DNA of 64,000 nt from contig NZ_DASWPE010000157.1 in assembly GCF_036404135.1 (NCBI RefSeq), positions 1 through 64,000 of the forward strand, given 5' to 3'. A model generated the notes under the pieces. It was not told the origin of the DNA. It saw only the letters and a list, made by a program, of their open reading frames with translations, and did no database searches. Position numbers and translations under genes: made by a program. This DNA is from Rhodopseudomonas_A sp036404135. Its GTDB lineage: Bacteria; Pseudomonadota; Alphaproteobacteria; Rhizobiales; Xanthobacteraceae. This document shows, piece by piece, positions 27,001 to 33,744 of the stretch (positions within the stretch are counted from its first letter, which is position 1; each line of letters opens with the position of its first letter).

Positions 27001-27388
27001 GCCCGTACTCCTGGTTCAGCAGGCTCTGCGCGTCGGCTTCGAAGGCCGCGGCGCTGTCGGCGCCGCCGCTGTCCGGGCCGGCAGAGCGATCGACGAACGC
27101 GAAGCTGCCGTCGGCGCCGTCAAGACGTGACTGGAACAGCGTGCCGTCGACCAGGGTGATCCGGGTGCGAAGCGCGGCGTGACGATCGATCAGCGCCGCG
27201 ACCGCATCTTTCAGGGCATCGATGTCGAGCACGCCGGACAGCCGCCGGCACGACGCCCGGGTCCAGATCGATTTCTGCGGCGAGATCTCGTCCAGGTAGA
27301 AGATGCGTTCCTGCTGAAACGACAGCGGATACAGCGCCGTGTCCGACGCCTGCGCAACATTCCGGTTCGCGATGTTGATGGTGGGCAT
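24077..27388 (-). CDS. Single-module nonribosomal peptide synthetase (C-A-T), first in line
   Basis: 1103 aa. The C domain (15-450) has HHIISDA at about 158. The A domain (480-985) has YTSGSTGNPKG at about 637, NLYGPTE, YRTGD and SGKID. The T domain has LGGNSLLTL at about 1028. The pocket code read by eye is DVANFALIYK. It keeps the carboxyl-pairing Asp235, so an alpha-amino acid is likely, but I cannot match it to a known code. Because the first synthetase already starts with a condensation domain, it should accept an acyl or aminoacyl group made in trans. The free carrier protein and ligase at the operon start are the obvious donors. The start has GGGAG 5 bases upstream and lies 12 bases after the dehydrogenase. 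Confidence 0.92.
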   Translation of the reverse strand: MPTINIANRNVAQASDTALYPLSFQQERIFYLDEISPQKSIWTRASCRRLSGVLDIDALKDAVAALIDRHAALRTRITLVDGTLFQSRLDGADGSFAFVDRSAGPDSGGADSAAAFEADAQSLLNQEYGLPFTLDGGRLFKVVLVRWSEQEWQLVLKLHHIISDAITIRILWNDLKRLYNARRAGTGDPAPLDLDYVDYASWLRDRFSERNTHEAEAYWLSQFADRPPELDLPTDLPAPPQLSFRGAVETRPLSPDLVARLQSFSLKHRVVPFSTMLGAQALLLCKYCRQDDIIIGTVFSGRHHDPRLKALAGFFANSVALRLRIDPQTSVSDFVRQVHDRVTGAHRMQDYPLERLVDRLALDRQHRRNPLFSAMFNMVTDFEPTHAFGGVRSERVLEPEITATQVDMLLDFHTGPDAAELRLEYNTELFEPRSVRRILHHYEVLLTAMIERPDAILRDLSMLDADERQLVRSFAEGNVVAAAPGRGIVGLLEHRAARTPDQPALLSSAGTLSCGEVNRKANQLAARLVEAGVTEGDIVAVLLERSPEMVVAILAVLKAGAAYLPIDPGFPPQRIDFILKDGGVRCLLAAGEPPSDPQRQRGPLPVIRVDDAASYAGPGIDPDRSFDPERPAYVIYTSGSTGNPKGVVVSHRALMNTLEFLEASYPLAGKTILFKTNFTFDVSAAELFGWLFDDGRLAVLDLGAERDSRALLEAIEKFAVTHVNFVPSMLDVLLESQPAGATSPLDRLRYVFAAGEALKPDLVNRFHRLVPKVRLENLYGPTEAAIYATYHSLPRGTEAARVPIGRPVSNTGAHILDEALRPVPVGVIGELCLSGVGLATEYLNRPDLTAERFCPSPDLAGLRLYRTGDLAKWGDDGLIYYLGRADTQVKIRGFRVEVAEVEQKLRACDGVAEAAVTVRSDAFGQNSLVAYLAFDKDRPTSIERISSDLIAWLPGFMIPEVFVPLDRLPRLPSGKIDVQRLPAPTLTGAPATAAQRAATELERKIIAIAEDLLDLRGLTPASNFFHLGGNSLLTLRFIAALDKALGTRLRAMDFLRLPTIAEIAVLIEPMLQQPSSIKDRIVIVQIPARPAPPADLSCRDGSP

Positions 27389-27400
27389 CCCCGTCTCCCT

Positions 27401-28558
27401 TCACCGACCCGGAATCCGGGGCGAACGCGCCTTGATCATCTCGTCGGCGATGATCAGACGTTGGATTTCCGATGTGCCGTCGCCGATCTCGGTCAGCTTG
27501 GCGTCGCGATACAGCCGCTCCAGCGGCAGGTCCCTGGAATAGCCGGCGGCGCCGTGAATCTGGATCGCGTTGCGGGTGATCTCGACCGCCCGCTCGGAGG
27601 CGAACAGCTTCGCCTCCGATGCCACCTTGGCCAGCGGCAGCCCCCGATCGCGTAGTTCGAGGCCGTGCGCCAGCAGCAGACTGGCTGCGTCGATACTGGT
27701 CTCCATGTCGGCGAGCATCCGCTGCACCAGCTGGAAGCGGCCGATCGGCTTGCCGAATTGCCGCCGGCCGACCGCATGGTCGACGCATAGATCGCGAGCG
27801 CGTTCGGAAATGCCGATGGCGATCGCTGCCATGTCGAGCCGTGCCGCCGGCAATGTCTGCTGCAGGATCGCGAAGCCGCCGTTCCGGCGCCCGATCAAAT
27901 TGTCCTTGGGCACCCGGACGTCATTAAATGCGAGTTCGCCGGTGTCGGAGGCCCGCATGCCGAGCTTTCGCTCGCGCCGCCCGGTCGCCTGGAATCCGGG
28001 CATTCCTTTCTCGACCGCAAACAAGCTCAGTCCGAGGATGCCGGCGGCCGGTGACGTCTTGGCCACCACCACGGCCACGTCGGCGACATTGGCGTTGGTG
28101 ATGAAGACCTTCGCGCCGTTGAGAAGATAATGGTCGCCGGCCTCGGTCGCCGTGGTCGCGGTCGCTCCGATGTCGGAACCGCTGCCGGCTTCGGTCATGG
28201 CGAAGGCGCCGATGGCGTCGCCGCCGATCAGAGCCGGCAGCAACCGTTGCTTGAGCCGCTCGGAGCCGCCGAGGAAAATCGGCAGCGCCGCCAGCGTGGC
28301 GTGCGCCACGGCGCTCATCGCGGTCGAGGCGCAGGCCTGCGCGATCTCCCGGATCAGCCCGGCATGGACGGCGAAGCCGAGCGCGAGGCCGTTATAGTCG
28401 CTCGGAAAGCCCGCGCCGAACACGCCGAATCGCCCGACCGCCCGGAACACATCGATCGGAAACTCTTCGCGCTCGTCGGCGGTCGCCGCGCCCGGCGCCA
28501 CCACGCGCTGGACGAAGGCTCTGCTATTGCTCAGGATTTCGGACTCTGCGTTTGTCAT
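27401..28558 (-). CDS. Acyl-CoA/acyl-carrier dehydrogenase (FAD)
   Basis: 385 aa with the complete acyl-CoA dehydrogenase fold. The middle beta domain carries AFAMTEAGSGSDIGA. The C-terminal helical domain carries GRRQFGKPIGRFQ and, near the end, RDAKLTEIGDGTSEIQR. In classical members the base in the corresponding IYEGT motif is Glu; here it is Asp360, which may alter activity or mean the base lies elsewhere as in isovaleryl-CoA dehydrogenase. In natural product clusters such enzymes oxidise a carrier-tethered amino acid (PltE with PltF and PltL on prolyl-S-PCP). The start overlaps the asparagine synthase stop by ATGA, so a cluster-specific role is likely. Confidence 0.88.
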   Translation of the reverse strand: MTNAESEILSNSRAFVQRVVAPGAATADEREEFPIDVFRAVGRFGVFGAGFPSDYNGLALGFAVHAGLIREIAQACASTAMSAVAHATLAALPIFLGGSERLKQRLLPALIGGDAIGAFAMTEAGSGSDIGATATTATEAGDHYLLNGAKVFITNANVADVAVVVAKTSPAAGILGLSLFAVEKGMPGFQATGRRERKLGMRASDTGELAFNDVRVPKDNLIGRRNGGFAILQQTLPAARLDMAAIAIGISERARDLCVDHAVGRRQFGKPIGRFQLVQRMLADMETSIDAASLLLAHGLELRDRGLPLAKVASEAKLFASERAVEITRNAIQIHGAAGYSRDLPLERLYRDAKLTEIGDGTSEIQRLIIADEMIKARSPRIPGR

Positions 28559-30333
28559 GCCGCCACCCCGAATGCCCGGTGCCACGCATCGAGCGCGACC
28601 AAAGCGTGCGCGGTCCTGAAGATCGCAAGATTGTCGGTGCCGGCGAACTGGTTCTTCTTGTGAAAGAAGTCGTCGACCTTCTTCCTGTCGAAATAGCCGG
28701 CGATGCGCGACTCCGGCGCCTGCACCAGCGCGTTGGCGCGATTGCGCTCGGTCCAGATCGATTTCGGATCGACCGGGATGGGAACAGGCCGCTTCCGCCG
28801 CGTCACCACGGCGGCGGGCAGCAGATCGGCGGCGAGGGTCCGCAGTACAACCTTGTTGCTGTCCGGCTTTGCCTTGTACGCCGCCGGCAGGTCGAGGACG
28901 TATTCGACCAGGCGGTGATCCAGGAACGGCACCCGCGATTCCACGCCCCACGCCATGCTGGTCTTGTCGAGACGTTCGAGCATCTCGACCAGATAGTACT
29001 TCAGGAACAGGTAAAGCAGCTTGTTGAGCGGATCGTCGCTCTCGAAGCTCGCCATCTCGGCCGACAAGGTGGTCCGGATCCGCTCGCGGCACCGCGTTCT
29101 CGCCACGAAGGCCGGATCGAGAAGTGCTGCGACCTCGTCGAGATAGGGCGCCCACGGGAATTCGGCCGGCGTGCCCGCGCCGCAGCCATCGAGGAAGAAA
29201 TGGTAGCCGGCGAACAGCTCGTCGGCGCCCTCCCCCGACATCACCACGGTCACGTTCGGCTTGACCTCGCGATAGAGCAGGAACAATGACGGCGCGGTCA
29301 GGTCGACCGGCTTCTCGACGTGCCAGGTGACGCGGCTCATGACGTCGCGATACTCGTCCGACCGAAACAAAAATTCGGTGTGGTCGGTGTGATAGGCGCG
29401 CGCCACCAGCTCGGCGTAGGGGCCGTCGACGTCGTCGTGCCGAAGCGTGTCGCCGTGGTCGTAGCCCATCGCGAAGGTCTTGAGCCGGCCGCCGACATGT
29501 CCGGCGGCGAGCGCCGAGACCACGCTGGAATCGAGGCCGCCGCTCAGAAGCGTGCCGAGCGGAACGTCGCTCACCACTTGCGCCCCGACCGCCGCGTCGA
29601 GCATTCCGCGCAGCACGTCGCGGCTGTCCTGCAGCGAGGTGCCGGCGTGGCGCACGGCCGCGCGCGGCATCGACCAATAGATGTGCAGCCGCAGTTCGCC
29701 GTCCTGCAGCGCGAGGATGCCGCCGGGCGGCAGCGAGCGGATCCCCCGGAACATCGTTCTGCCATCGAGCAGCGACGTGCACAGCAGATAGTCCGCGACA
29801 CCGTCGTGATCGACCTCGCCGCGCGCCGCCGGGTGCGCCAGGATCGCCTTGATCTCGGAAGCGAACAGGAAGACGTTGCCGAACACGCCGTAATAGAGCG
29901 GCTTGATGCCGAGCCTGTCGCGCGCCAGCACCAGCAGCCGCTTGGTGCGGTCCCAGACCGCCAGCGCGAACATGCCGTTGAATTGCGCGACGCAGTCGAT
30001 GCCGTCTTCCTCGTAGGCGTGGACGATGATCTCGGTGTCGCAATCGGTGGCGAAGCGATGGCCGCGACGCTGCAGCGCCGGCCGCAATTCGCGGTAATTG
30101 TAAATTTCACCGTTGTAGGTGACCCAGACGGTGCCGTCCTCGTTGCCGAGCGGTTGACGTCCGCCGGCGAGATCGATCACCGAAAGCCGCCGATGACCAA
30201 AGCCGACGGCGCCGTCGATGTGGACGCCGGAATCGTCCGGACCGCGGTGCGCGAGCTGCGCCGTCATCGATGCCAGCGCCTCCGGCGAAACCGCCCCGTC
30301 GCGCAAGTCGAGGACGCCGCAGATCCCGCACAT
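28555..30333 (-). CDS. asnB: Glutamine-hydrolysing asparagine synthase-type amidotransferase
   Basis: 592 aa. The start is set at 30333 because the nucleophile Cys2 (MCGICGVLD) must be N-terminal; the ATG at 30354 would bury it. The Ntn glutaminase domain covers residues 1-200 (YNGEIYNYREL, RDRLGIKPLYY). The synthetase domain has the PP-loop SGGLDSS and GEGADELFAGY. It converts Asp to Asn with Gln and ATP, or forms an amide on another carboxylate. The NRPS has an Asn-type pocket, so precursor supply is a simple reading, but tailoring amidation cannot be excluded. It is 2 bases downstream of the PP-loop enzyme and overlaps the dehydrogenase by ATGA. Confidence 0.9.
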   Translation of the reverse strand: MCGICGVLDLRDGAVSPEALASMTAQLAHRGPDDSGVHIDGAVGFGHRRLSVIDLAGGRQPLGNEDGTVWVTYNGEIYNYRELRPALQRRGHRFATDCDTEIIVHAYEEDGIDCVAQFNGMFALAVWDRTKRLLVLARDRLGIKPLYYGVFGNVFLFASEIKAILAHPAARGEVDHDGVADYLLCTSLLDGRTMFRGIRSLPPGGILALQDGELRLHIYWSMPRAAVRHAGTSLQDSRDVLRGMLDAAVGAQVVSDVPLGTLLSGGLDSSVVSALAAGHVGGRLKTFAMGYDHGDTLRHDDVDGPYAELVARAYHTDHTEFLFRSDEYRDVMSRVTWHVEKPVDLTAPSLFLLYREVKPNVTVVMSGEGADELFAGYHFFLDGCGAGTPAEFPWAPYLDEVAALLDPAFVARTRCRERIRTTLSAEMASFESDDPLNKLLYLFLKYYLVEMLERLDKTSMAWGVESRVPFLDHRLVEYVLDLPAAYKAKPDSNKVVLRTLAADLLPAAVVTRRKRPVPIPVDPKSIWTERNRANALVQAPESRIAGYFDRKKVDDFFHKKNQFAGTDNLAIFRTAHALVALDAWHRAFGVAA

Positions 30334-30335
30334 CG

Positions 30336-31367
30336 CTAAGCCCTCGGCCGGCAATTATCGCAGGAGCGGCACAGCAGATCCCGTTCGATTTCCGAAGCCA
30401 GATCGATGACGGTGCCGCTCGGATCGTTCAGCTTGTCGAGCGCCGCCTCGCGGGACAGGATGCCGAGCCTGACCAGCCGGCTCATTTCGTAATCATACGG
30501 ATGGAACTGATACAGGTTCTTGTGCCGGATGATGCCGAATGCGTTCAGCCGGCAATTGGTCGAACTTGGATCGACGTCGGTGGGCTTCGACCAGCCCAGC
30601 TCGGCGAGAACGCGGTAGATCTCGTCCTCGTCGTAGCCGACGATCGGCAGCGGACTGACGATCGTCGGAAACGGGCGGGTTTTGTACTCGTCGGCGGACA
30701 GCATCAGATAATCATACGCCCATGATCCGGTGCGCTCCGCCAGCCGCGCGAACAGCTGCCGCCGCAGCGGATACGGAATGACGTTGTCCTTGAAGATCAG
30801 CTCCTGATCCGAGGCGAGCACCTGCCCGGGTGTGTTGCCGAGCATCACCAGCGGGACATTCTTCTCGATCGCGACGCGCAGCATCGTGGTGATGACGATG
30901 CGGATGCACGAGATGCAGACGCTGCTGCCGAACTTGGTCAGGTGATCCGGATAGACCCGCGCCAACGCGCTCTCCAGGAACAGCGCATTCATGTGATCCT
31001 GGCGGTGCCGCACGATGATGTGGTCGATCGCCAGCGCGGAGACCACGTTGCGCATGTTGGTGAGGCAGGCCGCCGAGACGAAACCGTTGTCGAACGTCAC
31101 CGCCAGCAGCCTGAGACCGAACCGCGACGCCAGCAGATGCAGAAGATAGGAGCTGTCCTTGCCGCCGCTGAACGCCACCACGGCGTCGTAGCGATGGTTC
31201 TGCCGCTTGGCATCCGCGATGACGGCCGACAGCGCCTCGGTGAGCCGGGCGGCCGGCCCCGGCGGCTCTGCGGTGGAAAACTCGCGGCACAGCGAGCAGA
31301 CGCCGTCCTGGTCGATGGTGATTCCGGGGAAGCTCTCGGGAAGCACGCATACGTTGCACCGACGCAT
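30336..31367 (-). CDS. PP-loop ATP pyrophosphatase, N-acetyl sugar amidotransferase/AANH-like, with zinc-type cysteine clusters
   Basis: 343 aa. N-terminal MRRCNVCVLP and GVCSLC place four cysteines (4, 7, 24, 27) as a zinc ribbon. The ATP-pyrophosphatase loop AFSGGKDSS is at residues 67-73. An internal CISC pair (151, 154) and a C-terminal CRSCDNC (333, 336, 339) follow. The layout is shared by WbpG/PseA-type amidotransferases, which need a glutaminase partner, and broadly by TtuA/Ncs6 sulfur transferases. In either case the enzyme adenylates a carbonyl and adds N or S. In an NRPS operon the outcome could be an amidine or thioamide. The TGATG overlap with the ligase stop sets the start. No glutaminase gene (HisH-like) is adjacent, apart from the one inside AsnB. 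Confidence 0.8.
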   Translation of the reverse strand: MRRCNVCVLPESFPGITIDQDGVCSLCREFSTAEPPGPAARLTEALSAVIADAKRQNHRYDAVVAFSGGKDSSYLLHLLASRFGLRLLAVTFDNGFVSAACLTNMRNVVSALAIDHIIVRHRQDHMNALFLESALARVYPDHLTKFGSSVCISCIRIVITTMLRVAIEKNVPLVMLGNTPGQVLASDQELIFKDNVIPYPLRRQLFARLAERTGSWAYDYLMLSADEYKTRPFPTIVSPLPIVGYDEDEIYRVLAELGWSKPTDVDPSSTNCRLNAFGIIRHKNLYQFHPYDYEMSRLVRLGILSREAALDKLNDPSGTVIDLASEIERDLLCRSCDNCRPRA

Positions 31368-32935
31368 CACACCTGCTCCATCCTCAGCCGGCCGCGGTCG
31401 ATCTTGCTGTTGCCCGTGGTCGGCAGGCTGTCGACAAAGACGACGTCGTCCGGGACCATGTAGTAAGGCAAGTGCCGCCGGCAGTGTTGCGCCACCGCGG
31501 TCGCGCCGAGCGTCGCGCCGCGTCGGCACACGATGAAGGCGCGCAACGCCTGCGCGCCGCTGGGGTCCGGGCGGCAGGTCACCGCGGCCAGCGCGACCCC
31601 GTCGAGCGTTTGCAGGCAGGCCTCGACGTCCTCCGGATAGAGCTGATAGCCCAGCCGCTTGACCATGGTGTCCTTGCGGCCGACGAAGCGCAGATAGCCG
31701 TCCGCGTCGAGCGTGCCGAGGTCGCCGGTGTAGACGCTGCCGTCCCGGAACGTCGTGGATGTCGCACGTTTCCAGTAGCCCGGCGACACGAAGGCGCCGG
31801 CATGCACGATTTCTCCGACGGTGCCTGCGGGACAGCGCTGTCCATGCTCGTCGACGATGCTGATGCTCACGCCGGGCAGCGGCCGACCGGCCGAGCCGAG
31901 CTTGGTCAAGAACTCCGCCGGGGCAAGACAGGTCGATCGGAACGCCTCGGTGGTTCCGTACATCATGTAGAAATCCGTCGAGGCGAGCGTGCGCTTCAGC
32001 CGAAGCAGGTCGGCCTCGGGAAAGCTCTCCCCGATCAACGACAAATAGCGCAGGCAAGGCAGCGCCGCGTCGGCGAAGGCGGGGTGGCGGTCTTGCATCA
32101 TGCGCCAGAACGACGGAACCGCATGAACGCCGGTGATCCGCTCGGCGGCGAGCGTCGCCAGCACATCCTTCGGAAACAGCGAGTCCTGTAGAACCAGCGT
32201 GCCGCCGACCAGCGTCATGGTGAAAAGCTGGCTCAATGCGCCGTCGAACGAGAACGGCGTCAGGCTGATCAGGCGGTCGTCGGCGACGTTGCCGAGCAGC
32301 TGCGCAGAGACCAAGGTCGCCTGCGACAGAATGCCGTAGGTGACCATGATGCCCTTTGCCGACGCCGTGGTGCCGGAGGTGTAGATGATCGCCGCGAGAT
32401 CGTCAGCGGCGCTGGCGGCGTCGGCGAAGGTCTCGCCGGCCGCGGCGTGATCGCGCAGGACGGTCGACAGTTCGATCGCCGCGACGCCCGCCGCATCCGG
32501 ATCGGCGGCGACCGCCGGGCCGTCCGCGCCGAGCCGGATCAGCAGCGGCGGCAGCGCCGAGGCGCGGCCGGCGCGCTCGACCACTGCGCGCTTGCTCGGA
32601 TGGAAGAACAAGGCTGCCGGCTCGCACTCCGCCAGCACGTGACTAAGCTTGTCGTCGCGGAACGCCGGGTTGACATCGACCAGGACCGCGCCGAGCTTCA
32701 TGACGGCGAAGATCACCGCGACCTCCTCGACGCATTTTGCAGAGTAGATCGCGACGCGCATGCCGCGCTCAACGCCGGCGCCTTTAAGGAATGCAGCAAT
32801 TTGGCTCGACATCACGTCAAGCGCCGCATAGCTGATGCGCCCGCCGTGCCAGGCAATCGCCTCCTTGCCGGGGCGGTCGCGCGCAGTCCGGCGCAACATG
32901 TCATGGACCGGGATCATTCCGGGATGACTAGCCAT
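31367..32935 (-). CDS. Stand-alone acyl- or aminoacyl-AMP ligase
   Basis: 522 aa adenylate-forming enzyme. It has the ATP loop YTSGTTASAKG at about residue 197, MMYGTTEAF in place of the usual YGPTE, YTGDLG, GRKDTMVKRLGYQ, and the C-terminal lysine in TGNSKIDR. No condensation or carrier domain is attached. It overlaps the upstream carrier protein gene by 8 bases. Pairing with a free carrier protein points to ligase-to-carrier loading, as in DltA/DltC or PltF/PltL. The substrate cannot be read confidently: the residue at the amino-group-binding position appears as FSFDGALSQ, which keeps the Asp235 seen in amino-acid activators. I therefore favour an amino acid, with low certainty. Confidence 0.88.
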   Translation of the reverse strand: MASHPGMIPVHDMLRRTARDRPGKEAIAWHGGRISYAALDVMSSQIAAFLKGAGVERGMRVAIYSAKCVEEVAVIFAVMKLGAVLVDVNPAFRDDKLSHVLAECEPAALFFHPSKRAVVERAGRASALPPLLIRLGADGPAVAADPDAAGVAAIELSTVLRDHAAAGETFADAASAADDLAAIIYTSGTTASAKGIMVTYGILSQATLVSAQLLGNVADDRLISLTPFSFDGALSQLFTMTLVGGTLVLQDSLFPKDVLATLAAERITGVHAVPSFWRMMQDRHPAFADAALPCLRYLSLIGESFPEADLLRLKRTLASTDFYMMYGTTEAFRSTCLAPAEFLTKLGSAGRPLPGVSISIVDEHGQRCPAGTVGEIVHAGAFVSPGYWKRATSTTFRDGSVYTGDLGTLDADGYLRFVGRKDTMVKRLGYQLYPEDVEACLQTLDGVALAAVTCRPDPSGAQALRAFIVCRRGATLGATAVAQHCRRHLPYYMVPDDVVFVDSLPTTGNSKIDRGRLRMEQV

Positions 32936-33197
32936 GTGAACGCGCGGCGGCGGCGCGAGCGGTGTTCGCCTGAAGCGTCAGCACCAGGTTCACCAGACCA
33001 TCGACGGTGCCGAAACTCGCCATGTCGATCTCGTCGCCGGTGATTTCCAGACCGAACGTCTCTTCGATAAACGCCACCAGCGACAGCACGTCGAGCGACG
33101 TCAGCACGCCGCTTTCAAACAGGTTGCTGGCATGGTCGAATCCGCGTTCGGATGAAATCTCTTCAATATAGGCGACGATCGAATCGCGAATGCTCAT
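32928..33197 (-). CDS. Free-standing acyl/peptidyl carrier protein, first gene of the NRPS operon
   Basis: 89 aa, acidic and all-helical in character. Ser34 in SGVLTSLDVLSL is the probable phosphopantetheine site; the sequence around it resembles D-alanyl carrier proteins more than NRPS T domains. The ATG at 33197 has GAGGA 7 bases upstream. Its 3' end overlaps the ligase by 8 bases, so the two are made together. It would carry the ligase product to the acyl-CoA dehydrogenase-type enzyme and then to the first condensation domain. Activation requires a phosphopantetheinyl transferase, and one is encoded 1.5 kb away. Confidence 0.88.
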   Translation of the reverse strand: MSIRDSIVAYIEEISSERGFDHASNLFESGVLTSLDVLSLVAFIEETFGLEITGDEIDMASFGTVDGLVNLVLTLQANTARAAAARSHG

Positions 33198-33263
33198 CGG
33201 CAGTTCCTCGGGCGCTGGCTCGGTTACTCTGGACCGTTCAACTCGACACTTCCGCTCACCTAC

Positions 33264-33399
33264 TCACGAACTTTACGCTACTTACAAATGTCCACTACTT
33301 ACAAACGTCCATTACTTGTCAACGTCACCTACTTACACACTTCCACCACTTACCAACTCCGACCACTTACGGACTTCCACGACTTACAGAACGTCAACC
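33264..33399. repeat. 17-bp tandem repeat array upstream of the NRPS operon
   Basis: Seven clear units start at 33281, 33298, 33315, 33332, 33349, 33366 and 33383. Each is 17 bases of the form CTTACAAAYGTCCACTA, with a degenerate eighth at 33264. Core positions CTTAC and a later CC-A are best kept. The period is exact across about 120 bases. It is not a multiple of three and the coding strand has a TAA in almost every unit, so it is not translated. The array lies 67 bases upstream of the carrier protein start. Confidence 0.93.
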
Positions 33400-33410
33400 C
33401 GGGGACACTT

Positions 33411-33500
33411 CTGCTCACCACAAGTCTTACTTCTGTTCACCGCAAATCAACTCCCCGCAAATCAACTCACCGCAAATCTACTCACCACAAGTCTCAGCTC
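33411..33500. repeat. 15-bp tandem repeats next to the 17-bp array
   Basis: Units at 33439, 33454 and 33469 (ACCGCAAATCAACTC, CCCGCAAATCAACTC, ACCGCAAATCTACTC) are tandem. The flanks carry related stretches, CTGCTCACCACAAGTCTTAC at about 33411 and CTCACCACAAGTCTCAGC at about 33481. A third low-complexity block, CACTCGATC repeated, follows at about 33520-33555. Confidence 0.85.
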
Positions 33501-33744
33501 TGTTCACCACGGTCCAATCTCACTCGATCCTCTCTTCTCACTCGATCTCTCTCGACCCGCGGCTCTCTCGACCTGCGGCCGGGACGCCGCAAATGGCAAC
33601 AAGGCACAACGGCAACAAGGCACAATGACAACAGGCCCGGCGCATCGTTCGCAGGGGCAACCGTTCTCAGCCGCAGGCATGACCAGATAGGTCCGCCTGC
33701 GCGCGCTGAATCAGGGGGAAAGGTTTAGGCCACGGCCGGGCCGC

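Larger units (their letters stand above)
33198..33744 (-). promoter_or_regulatory. Upstream region of the NRPS operon (547 bases)
   Basis: This region is much less GC-rich than its surroundings and very pyrimidine-rich on the plus strand. It contains two tandem-repeat arrays, listed separately, and must hold the operon promoter. One TTGACA occurs on the coding strand (33322-33317) but no convincing -10 lies at the right distance. It is open in all three plus frames only because the sequence has almost no purine-rich stops. I read it as non-coding. Confidence 0.5.

Noticed and set aside
33264..33399. CRISPR array
   Set aside because: Units are directly abutting with no unique spacers, too short, too degenerate, and no cas genes are nearby.
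33152..33728. Three overlapping plus-strand open frames (threonine-, leucine-, histidine- and serine-rich)
   Set aside because: The tract lacks stop codons because it is pyrimidine-rich and repetitive. The repeat period (17 and 15) does not select one frame, and no ribosome binding site precedes any of them.
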